The position numbers and the translations under genes were made by a program. Positions 1 through 9,167 of a DNA stretch of 64,000 nucleotides are shown here, in pieces. The DNA lies in the NCBI RefSeq assembly GCF_036195045.1, contig NZ_CP108100.1, positions 3,844,001-3,908,000 of the forward strand, written 5' to 3'. The notes under the pieces were generated by a model. It saw only the letters and a list, made by a program, of their open reading frames with translations. It was not told the origin of the DNA and did not search any database. Position 1 is the stretch's first letter. Every line of letters begins with the position of its first letter. Source of the DNA: Streptomyces sp. NBC_00236 (GTDB taxonomy: Bacteria > Actinomycetota > Actinomycetes > Streptomycetales > Streptomycetaceae).

Positions 1-2
1 CG

Positions 3-719
3 GTCACCTACAAGGTCTCGTACGCGGGTGACGCCACCCACGCCGCGGGATCGGGCAGCGACAAGGTCGCCGTCTCCCGTGCGGCCACCTCGCTGTCCCT
101 GAACCGCAACAAGGCGCTGTACGCCTACGGCACCGATGTGTCGTTCACCGCCCACCTCGGCACGACGTACAAGAACCGCACCGTCGAACTGTGGGTGGAC
201 CCGTACGGCGCGGACAAGCCCAAGAGGCTGGCGCGGACCGGCAAGGTCAACTCCAAGGGCAACCTGTCCACCACGGTCGACATGACCCGGGACACCACCG
301 TCACCGCCGTCTTCAGAGGTGACGGCCGCTACGCGGCCAGGACGGTCGCCTCCACGGCGTACGCGAAGGTGAGGGTCTCGACCTCCGTCGCCAAGCAGTA
401 CAAGACGGCCAGGATCGGCTCCACTTCGTACGCCTACTTCCACAAGAAGACCAACCCGGCCTTCACCACGACGATGAGCTACTACAAGAACCGCAAGTAC
501 CGGCTCTCCCTGGAGCTCTACTACGCGGGCAAGTGGTACGACGCGGGCTCGCAGTACTTCAAGCTCGGCACCAGCGGCAAGTCGACCGTGACGCTGACCG
601 GGACGCACGAGACGGGCTACCGGATGCGTGTCCGGGCCTCGTACGTCAACAACACGTCCGGCGACTACGTGAACTCGACCACCCACGGCGCCTGGAAGTA
701 CTTCTACTTCACCAAGTAG
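3..719 (+). CDS. Secreted Ig-like repeat protein, C-terminal part (5' end outside window)
   Basis: The reading frame is open from the left edge, so only the last 238 codons are seen. The text is rich in Thr, Ser, Tyr and Lys and forms beta-strand repeats of the type 'VSYAGDATHAAGS' and 'FRGDGRYAA', which resemble the Ig-like/Big_3 modules of streptomycete extracellular proteins. The last 100 residues form a Tyr-rich beta domain ending in FYFTK. There are no catalytic motifs in the visible part. The role is unknown; a cell-surface or exported protein is an inference from composition. A strong hairpin follows the stop. Confidence 0.65.
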   Translation, partial: VTYKVSYAGDATHAAGSGSDKVAVSRAATSLSLNRNKALYAYGTDVSFTAHLGTTYKNRTVELWVDPYGADKPKRLARTGKVNSKGNLSTTVDMTRDTTVTAVFRGDGRYAARTVASTAYAKVRVSTSVAKQYKTARIGSTSYAYFHKKTNPAFTTTMSYYKNRKYRLSLELYYAGKWYDAGSQYFKLGTSGKSTVTLTGTHETGYRMRVRASYVNNTSGDYVNSTTHGAWKYFYFTK

Positions 720-744
720 CACGGCGGCGGCGGGAACACGGAAC

Positions 745-783
745 GGCTGCGGGGCCGGGCGCGGGCAGCCCGGCCCCGCAGCC
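745..783. terminator. Bidirectional hairpin between convergent genes
   Basis: A 15-bp perfect stem (745-759 with 769-783) with a 9-nt loop lies between the convergent Ig-like protein and DnaN-like genes. There is no clear T-run, which is usual for streptomycete terminators. Confidence 0.7.
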
Positions 784-810
784 ATGTCCTCGGCCTGTGA
801 GGGCAGAGCC

Positions 811-1935
811 CTACATCAGCGGCTTCACCGACATCAGCAGGTGCTGGTGGGCCCCCTCCGCCGGACCTGCCGCGTCCTCCCGCGTCGCGTGCCCGGTGAC
901 CATGGCGCGCTGCCCCGGCCCCATCAGCCTGAACCGGATGACCGGGGCGTCGAAGGAGGCCAGCGCGTCCATCAGGTACGACGGGTTGAAGGCGACCGTC
1001 AGCTCGTCCGTGCCCGTCAGCTCCGCGGGCAGCCGCTGGGACGCGACATCGTCCTCGTACCCGGCCTGGAGGAGCACCGAGCCGTTCCGGAAGGCGAGTT
1101 GCAACGGGCTGTCCCCGTCCGCCACCACCGAGACCCGCTTCACCGCCTCGACCAGCGGCTCGCGGTCGGTGACGGCCGCGACCGGGTCCTTCATCGCGAA
1201 CAGCTTGTCGTGGCGCGGCAGCCGGCCGTCCAGGAGCCGCACCGTCGTGCGCATGCCGTCCAGCTCGAAGCCGGCCGAACCGCCGTCCAGCGCAAGGCTG
1301 ACCAGGCCCGCCCGGCCGAAGGAGCGGGCGATCTCCACGAGCCTGCGGGACGGGACGACGACATCGGCCGAGACGTCCGCCGCCGCGGGCTTCCACGCGA
1401 GCCGGCGGACCGCGAAGCGGTACCGGTCCGTGGCCGCCAGGGTCATCCGGTCCCCGTCGAGCCCCAGCCGGATCCCGGTCAGCGTCGGCAGGGTGTCGTC
1501 CCTCCCCGTGGCCACCGCCACGTCGGCGACGGCCGCCGCGAACTCCTGCCCGTCCACCGCCCCGAGCACATCGGGCAGCGGCGGCAGGGCCGGGTAGTCG
1601 TCGAGCGGCAGGACCGACAGTCCGAAGCCCGCGCCGCTGCCCGTCACCGTGAACCGGGACCCCTCGACCGCGCACTCCACCGCCCCCTCGGGCAGCACCC
1701 GGCACACGTCCAGCAGCCGGCGGCCCATGACCAGCACCTTGCCGGGCCGGACGGTCTCGGCCGAAACGTCGATGCGGGCGGACGCCTCGTAGTCGAGGCC
1801 GGAGATGCGGAGCCTGCCGTCCGCCGCTTCCAGCAGCAGTCCGCCCAGCACGGGGACGGGCGATCTCGTCGGCAGCACCCGGGCCGCCCAGGCCACAGCG
1901 TCCGTGAGTTCGCCGCGTTCGATCCGGAACTCCAT
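811..1935 (-). CDS. DNA polymerase III beta subunit paralogue (second sliding clamp)
   Basis: A 374-residue protein with the three-fold clamp layout of DnaN (domains roughly 1-120, 125-245, 250-374). Typical clamp strings are visible: 'RSPVPVLGGLLLEA' near residue 25, 'LTGIRLGLDGDRMTLAATDRYR' in domain 2 (the DRYR region), and the C-terminal LMSVKPLM resembling the DnaN end (LMPVRL in typical clamps). Neighbours are not dnaA, recF or gyrB, so this is probably not the oriC-linked housekeeping dnaN but a paralogue. Streptomycetes often carry an extra one whose role is not settled. It is monocistronic and convergent with the upstream gene. Confidence 0.85.
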   Translation of the reverse strand: MEFRIERGELTDAVAWAARVLPTRSPVPVLGGLLLEAADGRLRISGLDYEASARIDVSAETVRPGKVLVMGRRLLDVCRVLPEGAVECAVEGSRFTVTGSGAGFGLSVLPLDDYPALPPLPDVLGAVDGQEFAAAVADVAVATGRDDTLPTLTGIRLGLDGDRMTLAATDRYRFAVRRLAWKPAAADVSADVVVPSRRLVEIARSFGRAGLVSLALDGGSAGFELDGMRTTVRLLDGRLPRHDKLFAMKDPVAAVTDREPLVEAVKRVSVVADGDSPLQLAFRNGSVLLQAGYEDDVASQRLPAELTGTDELTVAFNPSYLMDALASFDAPVIRFRLMGPGQRAMVTGHATREDAAGPAEGAHQHLLMSVKPLM

Positions 1936-2246
1936 GGTGGTGACCTCTCCTCGCGCGCCGGCCGTCTCCGGTCTCCGACGTTAAGGGGCACCACTGACAA
2001 CGCGACGAAAAAGGCGGCTGCGGCCGACGACAGCGGCCACCCCCGTGAGCCGATGCCGTCGTCCCCCGTGCCTCTCCCCCGAAAGGCCCGCAACCGCGTT
2101 CGGACTCTAGGTCGCGGGGTGGACGAGGGAAAGAATCAGTTCGCACGGTGTGGCCGGACAGAGGTATCAGTTCGCACAGCCGCACCGGTACGCTGCACTC
2201 CGGTTTCTGGCTGAAGTACGGGAAACGGGACGGGAGCAGCGGAAGA

Positions 2247-3755
2247 GTGCACGCGCGGAGGCGGGCCGACGACGTCATACGGATGCACGGACTCGCCCGG
2301 TCGGGCGGTTCCCCGGAGCTGCTGCGCTGGCTGTCGGGGCGCGCCGACGGCTGGGCGGGGCTGCTCGGCGGCGACGGAACCGTTCTGCACGGCGTCGCCC
2401 GGGCCCCCGACTCCTCGGCCGTCGGATCGGCCGCCCTCGCGGCGGAGGGCGCACGGGAACTGACCGCGCTCGGTGCCCGCTCCCTCTCGTTCGACAAGGA
2501 CGCCCACACCGCCCTGCTCTACTCGCTGAACGCGCCGCCGGACGTTCCCGCACCGGTGCTCGCCGTGGTCGGCAGGCGTCCGCTGCCCGAGGGCCTGTCC
2601 CTGCTCCTCGCCGACGCGGCCCTGCCGCTGGCCCTGTGCTGGGCGGCCGAGACCGTCGAACGCAAGCGCCGTCGCGTCGACCTGGCGGAGTCCCGCGGCC
2701 GGGAAGCGGTGCTGCATCTGCTGATGACCGGCCAGTTGTCGATCGCGCACCAGGTCGCCGGCGCCCTCAAGCCCAGCCTGCCCGACCCGGTCCGGGTCTG
2801 CGTCGTCGAGTGCTCGGGCCGGGACCGGGACGAGGTGGCCCGCATCTGTACGGACCTCTCCGGCGGACGGTCCTGGATCGTGCGGTGCCCGGTGTACGCA
2901 CGCCACCTGATCCTCATCGTGCCCGCACGCCCGGGGCAGGCGGACGGGCAGCTCGGCCCGCGGGTCGCCTCGGTGGTGGACGACTGCGTCGTCGGTATCA
3001 GCGAGGACGTGGCACTGGCCGACACGGCGACCGCGTACCGCCAGGCGTTCCACGCGCTCGCCGTCGCCCGCGGACTGCCGGAGCGCCACGCCCACTTCGG
3101 CTCGGCTCCCGGACTCGCCCTGGTGACCGGCGCGGAGGGCGCCCGGTGGGCGGACGCGCTGCTGGCCCCGCTGCTCACCCATCTGCCGCGTCGCGCCCAG
3201 GACCCGGGCAGCCAGGAACTCGCGGCGACCCTCGCCTCCTGGCTGGCGTTCTCCTCGCACGCGACCGAGCACCTGAAGATCCACCGCAACACACTGGCCG
3301 CACGGCTGCGGCTGATCGGCGAGCTGCTCGGCATGGACCTGAACAAGGTCGCCGACCAGTCCGCGCTCGACCTGGCCCTGTGCATCCGTGCCACGCCGGC
3401 CCTGCCGAGGCCCGCGCCCCGGCTGACCGGATCCGCCCCGGAGTCCGTACGCTCGCTGGACGAGATCCTGCGCCTTCCGGCGGTCCGTGCCTGGGCGGTG
3501 CAGCAGTTGCGGCCGCTCGGCGCCCCGGGGGCTGCCCGCGGCTCCGCCGATCCGCACACCACCCTGCGTATCTGGCTGGAGCACGAGGCCCAACTCGGCC
3601 CGGCCGCCGCGGCGCTGCGCCTCTCCGTGCCGGGGGCGCGCAAGCGGCTGACCCGGCTGGAGACCGTGCTCCAGCGCTCACTCCTGCGGACCCCGAGCGC
3701 CCGCTACGACCTGTGGCTCGCGTTCCGGGCGCTGGACCTCGCCGGCCCCGGATGA
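2247..3755 (+). CDS. PucR/CdaR-type helix-turn-helix transcriptional regulator
   Basis: A protein of about 502 residues. The C-terminal part contains a PucR-type HTH ('HLKIHRNTLAARLRLIGELLG' lies about three quarters along), followed by a second HTH-like segment near the C-terminus. The N-terminal two thirds match the general shape of a GAF-like sensor in this family, with no obvious ligand motif. The start is uncertain: GTG 2247 has GGGAG ten bases upstream, GTG 2148 has a GAGGGA thirteen bases upstream, and ATG 2283 has no ribosome site. Regulators of this class often control nitrogen or purine catabolism, but no such target genes are adjacent, so the regulon is unknown. Confidence 0.7.
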   Translation: MHARRRADDVIRMHGLARSGGSPELLRWLSGRADGWAGLLGGDGTVLHGVARAPDSSAVGSAALAAEGARELTALGARSLSFDKDAHTALLYSLNAPPDVPAPVLAVVGRRPLPEGLSLLLADAALPLALCWAAETVERKRRRVDLAESRGREAVLHLLMTGQLSIAHQVAGALKPSLPDPVRVCVVECSGRDRDEVARICTDLSGGRSWIVRCPVYARHLILIVPARPGQADGQLGPRVASVVDDCVVGISEDVALADTATAYRQAFHALAVARGLPERHAHFGSAPGLALVTGAEGARWADALLAPLLTHLPRRAQDPGSQELAATLASWLAFSSHATEHLKIHRNTLAARLRLIGELLGMDLNKVADQSALDLALCIRATPALPRPAPRLTGSAPESVRSLDEILRLPAVRAWAVQQLRPLGAPGAARGSADPHTTLRIWLEHEAQLGPAAAALRLSVPGARKRLTRLETVLQRSLLRTPSARYDLWLAFRALDLAGPG

Positions 3756-3757
3756 CC

Positions 3758-3805
3758 GGAACGGGGGGTGCGCCGGGCCGTCGGGCCGGGCACACCCCCC
3801 GTTCC
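3758..3805. terminator. Bidirectional hairpin between regulator and chitinase
   Basis: A 13-bp perfect stem (3758-3770 with 3793-3805) between the convergent PucR-type regulator and chitinase genes. Confidence 0.65.
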
Positions 3806-3821
3806 CGGGGAGTTCGGCCGG

Positions 3822-4718
3822 TCAGCAGCTGAGGTTCGCTCCGGCCGTGGTGCCGAGGATCTGCACGAAGGCCCGGTACTTGTCGATGCGGCTCTGGACC
3901 TGGGCGGGGTTGCCGCCGTTGCACTCCAGGGAGCCGTTGATCGAGCGGATCGTCTCGCCGAATCCGGCGCCGTTCACCATGGCGTTGTGGGCCGTCATGG
4001 TGCCGGGGCCGTTCTGGGTGTTCCAGTACCAGAGGCCGGTCTTCCAGGCCACGGAGGCGTTCTGCTCGACCAGGTAGGGGTTGCCCAGCAGGTCGATGCC
4101 GAGGGCGTCCCCGGCGGCCTTGTAGTTGAAGTTCCAGCTGAGCTGGATCGGACCGCGCCCGTAGTACGCGGCCTGGCCCGCGGGACAGCCGTAGGACTGG
4201 CTGGTGTCGCAGTAGTGCGGGTAGTTGGCCGTGTTCTGCTCGACCACGTACACCAGGCCGCCCGTCTCATGGCTGACGTTGGCGAGGAAGGCGGCGGCCT
4301 CCTGCTTCTTCACCGTGTCGCTGCCGGTGTTGGCGAAGCCCGGGTAGGCGCTCAGCGCGGCGGTCAGGCCGCTGTACGTGTAGAAGGAACTGCGGCCCGG
4401 GAACATCTGGTTGAACTGCGCCTCGCTGACGACGAAGCCGGTGGACGAGCCCGGGTCACCGGGGTCCGTGCCGCCGCCGCTTCCACAGCTGCCCTGGTCG
4501 GCCCAGACGTCGGAACTGCCGGGCTTCTCGTTCTGGGTCCACCACTTGGCGGTCCAGTTGTGCCCGTTGTACGAGGCGGCTCCGCCGCCCGTATAGACGG
4601 AGGAGGAGTTCCAGGCAGCCGCGCACGCGGCCGCCGAGGCGGTGGTGGCGGGGAGGATGACGACCGTCGCGACGACCGCGACCAGCGCGGCGAGCAGGCC
4701 CATGATGCGTTTGATCAT
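3822..4718 (-). CDS. GH19 chitinase with N-terminal chitin-binding module
   Basis: A 298-residue secreted endochitinase that cleaves beta-1,4-GlcNAc chains. Residues 1-30 are a Sec signal peptide ending in TASA. Residues 31-78 are a CBM5/12 module with the aromatic 'NWTAKWWTQNEKPG' face. A Gly/Pro/Ser linker (79-93) leads to the GH19 domain (94-298). The catalytic pair is Glu151 in SHETGG and Glu160 in VVEQNTANY; YYGRGPIQLSWNFNY is the substrate-cleft signature. The layout and length match ChiC-type streptomycete enzymes. ATG 4718 has AAGGAG seven bases upstream. Paired DasR/direct-repeat boxes lie upstream, so induction by chitin products is expected. A diverged paralogue follows. Confidence 0.93.
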   Translation of the reverse strand: MIKRIMGLLAALVAVVATVVILPATTASAAACAAAWNSSSVYTGGGAASYNGHNWTAKWWTQNEKPGSSDVWADQGSCGSGGGTDPGDPGSSTGFVVSEAQFNQMFPGRSSFYTYSGLTAALSAYPGFANTGSDTVKKQEAAAFLANVSHETGGLVYVVEQNTANYPHYCDTSQSYGCPAGQAAYYGRGPIQLSWNFNYKAAGDALGIDLLGNPYLVEQNASVAWKTGLWYWNTQNGPGTMTAHNAMVNGAGFGETIRSINGSLECNGGNPAQVQSRIDKYRAFVQILGTTAGANLSC

Positions 4719-4793
4719 GTGATCACTCCTTCGGCGCGGCGCACCGAGCTCATCGGTGCGCCGCCATGGGGGGTGCCGACACTCAAGCGGTGA

Positions 4794-4821
4794 TGGTCTG
4801 GACCTGTCAAGGTCTAGACCA
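4794..4821 (-). promoter_or_regulatory. Paired 12-bp chitinase boxes (DasR-type) around a TTGACA -35
   Basis: Read on the minus strand, TGGTCTAGACCT is followed by TTGACA and AGGTCCAGACCA. The two 12-mers flank or overlap a perfect -35 hexamer. This matches the direct-repeat arrangement of streptomycete chitinase promoters and the DasR consensus core TGGTCTAGACCA. It lies 76 bp or more upstream of the first chitinase start, which fits a leader of ordinary length. Confidence 0.85.
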
Positions 4822-5031
4822 TCACCAGGAGTCCTTCCGAAGCGGCCTTCACCCCTCCCCCGCGGCCAAGCCCCCTCCCGAAACGATCCCTCAACAGCAC
4901 TGATTCCGGGAGGAGTCGGTCCGGATCACCGGCCGGCCGCCGACGCGCCCGATGACAAATCCTTCGGATGCGTCCAGCATGCGGGACACCGAACTCGCGG
5001 GCCTCTCAGTCCCGTTCACCCTGACGCGACG

Positions 5032-5907
5032 TCAACATGTGAGATGCGAACCGGGGCGGGTGCCGATGATGCCCGTGATCCGCTTGTACGTCGCAACCCG
5101 CGCCCGCACGGACGCGGGGTTGCCGCCGTCGCATTCCAGCGCCCCGTTGAGCGACCGGATCGTCTCGCCGAAGCCCGCGCCGCCGACCATGGCGTCGTGC
5201 GAGGTCATGGTGCCGGGGCCGTTCTGGGTGTTCCAGTACCAGAGCGCGGTCTGCCAGGCGACGGACGGATCCCGCTCCACCAGCCAGGGATCGTTCAGCA
5301 GATCGAGGCCGAGCGCGTCGCCCGCCGCCTTGTAGTTGAAGTTCCAGCTGAACATGATCGGTCCGCGCCCGTAGTACGCGGACCGGCCGGCCGGGCAGCC
5401 GAACGGCTGGCTGTAGTCGCACTTGATCCAGTAGTTGGCCTCATTGATCTCCTTCACGTACTGGAGGCCGACCGATTCGAAGTCGGCGTGCGTCAGGAAG
5501 GCGGCAGCCTCCCGGCCCCGCATCGCCTCGGTTCCGGTGTTCGCGAAGCGCGGGTAGGCGTGCAGGGCGTCGATCAGGCCCTGGTACGTGTAGAAGGGGG
5601 CGCGATCCGGAAAGATCTCGTCGAACTCGGCCTCGCTGACGACGAAGTCGGAGACCCCGCCCGTACAGGCCCCGCGGTCGGACCAGACGGCGGTGGCGCC
5701 CGGATTCTCGCCCAGCGTCCACCACTTCGCCGTCCAGTTGCGGCCGTGATGGGCGACGGCGCCACCGGCCGTATAGGCGGTCGAGGAGTTCCAGAGGGGC
5801 GCACACGCGGCGGGATCGGCGGGGGCGGCGTGCGCGGGGACGGGGAGGAAGACCGCCGTCGCGACGACGGCACCCAGTGCGGTCAGAAGGCTCTTGATGC
5901 GGTTCAA
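5032..5907 (-). CDS. GH19 chitinase paralogue with altered active-site neighbourhood
   Basis: A 291-residue paralogue of the preceding chitinase. I chose TTG 5907 because GAAGGAG precedes it and translation gives a normal signal peptide (1-28, ending AHA); an open frame extends further upstream without a ribosome site. CBM5/12 spans 29-82 and GH19 covers the rest; the Gly-rich linker of its neighbour is nearly absent. The general acid Glu144 and second Glu153 are present, but the usual HETGG is FESVG and the cleft motif reads GRGPIMFSWN instead of GRGPIQLSWN. The fold is clear and activity is likely, but specificity may differ. It has its own promoter with the same boxes. Confidence 0.9.
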   Translation of the reverse strand: MNRIKSLLTALGAVVATAVFLPVPAHAAPADPAACAPLWNSSTAYTAGGAVAHHGRNWTAKWWTLGENPGATAVWSDRGACTGGVSDFVVSEAEFDEIFPDRAPFYTYQGLIDALHAYPRFANTGTEAMRGREAAAFLTHADFESVGLQYVKEINEANYWIKCDYSQPFGCPAGRSAYYGRGPIMFSWNFNYKAAGDALGLDLLNDPWLVERDPSVAWQTALWYWNTQNGPGTMTSHDAMVGGAGFGETIRSLNGALECDGGNPASVRARVATYKRITGIIGTRPGSHLTC

Positions 5908-5983
5908 GCGCTGCTCACTCCTTCGGCAGGGCGCCCGAACAGGCTCCGCATGCCGTCCGGACATCCCGACACCCAACCCCGAT

Positions 5984-6011
5984 TGGTCTGGACCTGTCAA
6001 GGTCTGGACCA
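5984..6011 (-). promoter_or_regulatory. Paired 12-bp chitinase boxes (DasR-type) of the second chitinase
   Basis: The arrangement is nearly identical to that at 4794-4821: TGGTCCAGACCT, TTGACA, AGGTCCAGACCA on the minus strand, 77 bp upstream of the TTG start. Conservation of both boxes and the -35 at the same distance from both paralogues suggests shared control. Confidence 0.85.
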
Positions 6012-6160
6012 ATCGCCTCCGCTCCGCACGGCGGGCCTCCTGTCCGAACGGCGGGCGAACACCTGACGACGGAACCCGGTACTCACCACCACCCGCACCC
6101 CACGCCCCATACGGTGACCCGCACTCGTACAGACGTCCGGCAGCCGAGGGGGAACGGGCC

Positions 6161-7696
6161 GTGGAGTGGTTCAGCGCCGAGAACATCGTGGCCGTGCTCA
6201 CCGCAGTGCTGGGCGTCCTCGCCTCCGTGGGCGTGCTCTGGTACGAACGGCGCGTACCCCGCCGCAAACGCATCGGCTACCGCGTCCAGATGGACACGCC
6301 GATCGGCAGCGACGTCAGCCAGGCCCGGGCCAACGTACGGCTCGGTCTGTTCGACGAGACCCCGGACATGGCCGACGCCACCCTCGTCCTGCTCCGCATC
6401 GAGAACGACGGCTCGCAGTCCGTCGACCGCGGCGACTACACCGGCCCGGACGGACAACTTCACGGACTCGTCGTCGAGTTCACCGACCGGCACGTACGCG
6501 GCATCGCCGTCACCCACTCCCCGGGCGCCGACCACCTCATGGACCACTTCACCCCGTCCGAGGGCCTCCGCGGCAGCGGGTCCCTGATCCGGCTGCCCCG
6601 CGTCCCGCTCAACCGGGGCGAACACTTCAAACTCCTGGTCCTGCTCACCGGTTCGCGCGTGGGCAGCCCCGTCCGCATCACCGGGGGCATCCGGGACGGC
6701 GAGGTACGTCCGAACACCGCCGCCCGCCCGGACGAGAAGCCCCCGCTGTTCGGCCGGGCCGCCCGGTTCATCACCGTGGCCCTGACCGTCTGCGTCGTCA
6801 CGCTGGCCTCCATCATCCTGGTGCGGGACGACACCCCGCCCCCGATCGGCTGCGCCCGCGGCGAACTGACCGTGACCGGCTCCACCGCCTTCGAGCCCGT
6901 CCTGGACGAACTGGCGGAGAAGTACGGCAAGGCGTGCGACGGGGCCACCGTCACGGTGGACCCGCACGGCAGCACCGCCGGGATACGAGAACTGGCCGAA
7001 CGGGGCGCCGCGGCCGGGAAGTCCGGCTCGCCCGCCCTCGTGGCCCTCTCCGACGGCCCGAAGCCGAGCGGTTTCCCGCAACTGCGCGAGAACCGCGTCG
7101 CCGTCTCGCTCTTCCGGCTGGTCGTCAACGACAAGGTCCCGCTGAAGAACCTCAGCCGTGACGCGATCCGCGGCGTCTACCGCGGCGACATCCGCAACTG
7201 GAAGCAGCTCGGCGGCCCCGACCTGCCCGTCCTGCTGGTGAGCCGGGACGCCAACTCCGGTACCCGCGAGGTCTTCCAGCGCCGCGTCCTGGGCCGCAAC
7301 GAACCCGCCCAGTCCTCCCGCGACTGCACCACGAAGGACGACCCCGAGGCCCTCGTCATCCGCTGCGAACTCGACTCCACGGACCAGGTCCTGGCCGAGG
7401 TCGGCCGGCTCGACGGCGCGATCGGCTACAGCGAACTGCGTACGGGCACCAAACCGGCCGGGGCGCACCAGATCGCCATCGACGGCGCCGCCCCGTCCGT
7501 CGACACGATCGGCACCAGCACCTACCCGTACCGGGAGATCGAGTACGCGTACACCTACGGCAGCCCGCCCGCCGACTCGCTGGCCTCCAGCTTCCTCTCC
7601 TACCTCAGCCGGGGCAGCGGCCAGGACGTCATCCGTACCCACGGCCATCTGCCGTGCGCGACTCCGGAGGGGCTGCGGATCTGCGGCGAGGACTGA
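6161..7696 (+). CDS. Membrane-tethered PstS-like substrate-binding protein
   Basis: A 511-residue protein from GTG 6161 (GAGGGGGAACG upstream). A membrane segment at about residues 8-28 and a second at about 203-221 enclose a roughly 170-residue beta-rich region of unknown fold. After the second segment comes a phosphate-ABC-type periplasmic-binding domain (about 235-480) with TGSTAFEPVLDELAEKY at its start, 'HGSTAGIREL', and a 'SRDANSGTREVF' ligand loop, all typical of PstS. No pst transporter genes are adjacent and no lipobox is present. It may be a phosphate-sensing or scavenging protein rather than a transport component; the ligand is an inference from the family. Confidence 0.75.
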   Translation: MEWFSAENIVAVLTAVLGVLASVGVLWYERRVPRRKRIGYRVQMDTPIGSDVSQARANVRLGLFDETPDMADATLVLLRIENDGSQSVDRGDYTGPDGQLHGLVVEFTDRHVRGIAVTHSPGADHLMDHFTPSEGLRGSGSLIRLPRVPLNRGEHFKLLVLLTGSRVGSPVRITGGIRDGEVRPNTAARPDEKPPLFGRAARFITVALTVCVVTLASIILVRDDTPPPIGCARGELTVTGSTAFEPVLDELAEKYGKACDGATVTVDPHGSTAGIRELAERGAAAGKSGSPALVALSDGPKPSGFPQLRENRVAVSLFRLVVNDKVPLKNLSRDAIRGVYRGDIRNWKQLGGPDLPVLLVSRDANSGTREVFQRRVLGRNEPAQSSRDCTTKDDPEALVIRCELDSTDQVLAEVGRLDGAIGYSELRTGTKPAGAHQIAIDGAAPSVDTIGTSTYPYREIEYAYTYGSPPADSLASSFLSYLSRGSGQDVIRTHGHLPCATPEGLRICGED

Positions 7697-7710
7697 GGGC
7701 GGACATGCGG

Positions 7711-7743
7711 GAGGGCCGGGGCGATGGTGCCGCCCCGGCCCTC
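7711..7743. terminator. Bidirectional hairpin between pstS-like gene and purA
   Basis: A 13-bp perfect stem (7711-7723 with 7731-7743) and a 7-nt loop between the convergent genes. Confidence 0.75.
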
Positions 7744-7759
7744 CTCCGCTCCCGTATGC

Positions 7760-9043
7760 CTACAGGAACGAGTTGATCTCGATGGTCTCGGTGCGGCCGG
7801 GGCCGACACCGATCGCGGAGATCGGGGCGCCGGACATGTCCTCCAGCGCCTTCACGTACGCCTGGGCGTTCTTCGGCAGGTCGCCGAAGGTCTTCGCCTT
7901 GGTGATGTCCTCGGACCAGCCCGGCAGCATCTCGTAGATCGGCTTCGCGTGGTGGAAGTCGGTCTGGTTGTACGGGAGTTCCTCGACGCGCTTGCCGTCG
8001 ATCTCGTACGCCACGCACACCGGGATCTGCTCCCAGCCGGTCAGCACGTCCAGCTTGGTGAGGAAGAAGTCGGTCAGGCCGTTGACCCGGGTCGCGTACC
8101 GCGCGATCGGGGCGTCGAACCAGCCGCAGCGGCGGTCACGGCCGGTGGTGACACCGCGCTCGCCACCGATCCGGCGCAGCGCCTCGCCGTCCTCGTCGAG
8201 CAGCTCGGTCGGGAACGGTCCGGCGCCGACACGCGTCGTATAGGCCTTGAGGATGCCGATGACCCGGCTGATCTTCGTCGGGCCCACGCCGGAACCGGTG
8301 CAGGCGCCGCCCGCGGTCGGGTTCGACGAGGTGACGAAGGGGTACGTGCCGTGGTCGACGTCGAGCAGCGTGCCCTGACCGCCCTCGAAGAGGACGACCT
8401 TGCCCTCGTCGATGGCGTTGTTCAGGATCAGCGTCGTGTCGGCGACGTAGGGCCTGATCTGCTCCGCGTACTGGAGCATGTCCTCGACGACCTTGCCGGC
8501 CTCGATGGCGCGCCGGTTGAAGACCTTGGCCAGAAGCTGGTTCTTCTGCTCCAGGGCCGCCTCGACCTTCTGCTCCAGGATCGACTCGTCGTAGAGGTCC
8601 TGGACACGGATGCCGACCCGGTTGATCTTGTCCGCGTACGTCGGGCCGATGCCGCGCCCGGTCGTACCGATCTTGCGCTTGCCGAGGAACCGTTCCGTCA
8701 CCTTGTCGACGGTGACGTTGTACGGGGTGATCAAATGAGCGTTGCCGCTGATCAGCAGCTTGGACGTGTCCACGCCGCGGTCGTTCAGCCCACTCAGCTC
8801 GGAGAGCAGGACCGCAGGGTCGACGACGACACCGTTACCGATGACCGGGGTACATCCCGGTGAAAGGATTCCGGAGGGGAGGAGATGAAGTGCGTACTTC
8901 TGGTCACCGACGACCACCGTGTGGCCGGCATTGTTGCCGCCTTGGTAGCGCACCACATAGTCCACGGATCCACCGAGGAGGTCGGTGGCCTTTCCCTTGC
9001 CCTCGTCACCCCACTGAGCACCGAGCAGCACAAGTGCGGGCAC
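7760..9043 (-). CDS. purA: Adenylosuccinate synthetase
   Basis: A 427-residue enzyme joining IMP and aspartate with GTP, the first step from IMP to AMP in the cytosol. The N-terminal [11 protein letters not shown] phosphate loop, 'GNNAGHTVV', '[14 protein letters not shown]' and the C-terminal 'GVGPGRTE' are all intact, and length is normal for PurA. It starts at ATG 9043 and is divergent from a DAG-kinase-like gene. An unusual hairpin lies in the divergent region between them. No other purine genes are adjacent. Confidence 0.97.
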   Translation of the reverse strand: MPALVLLGAQWGDEGKGKATDLLGGSVDYVVRYQGGNNAGHTVVVGDQKYALHLLPSGILSPGCTPVIGNGVVVDPAVLLSELSGLNDRGVDTSKLLISGNAHLITPYNVTVDKVTERFLGKRKIGTTGRGIGPTYADKINRVGIRVQDLYDESILEQKVEAALEQKNQLLAKVFNRRAIEAGKVVEDMLQYAEQIRPYVADTTLILNNAIDEGKVVLFEGGQGTLLDVDHGTYPFVTSSNPTAGGACTGSGVGPTKISRVIGILKAYTTRVGAGPFPTELLDEDGEALRRIGGERGVTTGRDRRCGWFDAPIARYATRVNGLTDFFLTKLDVLTGWEQIPVCVAYEIDGKRVEELPYNQTDFHHAKPIYEMLPGWSEDITKAKTFGDLPKNAQAYVKALEDMSGAPISAIGVGPGRTETIEINSFL

Positions 9044-9167
9044 AGGCGTACACCCCTTCCGGGCGGGGCATGTCCAAGGTCAGGGGGCGTACGTAAACGC
9101 CGTACATGCCGTACGACTTTGTACGACAAGGCCTGAACCGTCGAACCGGGTGCCCCGGAATAGACGA

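Noticed and set aside
533..1597. Long open frame on the plus strand across the DnaN-like gene
   Set aside because: It is the opposite-strand shadow of the clamp gene; its text is Arg/Ala-rich and has no family pattern.
5908..6273. N-terminal extension of the second chitinase
   Set aside because: The extension crosses the promoter boxes and has no signal peptide; TTG 5907 has a ribosome site and gives a proper signal peptide.
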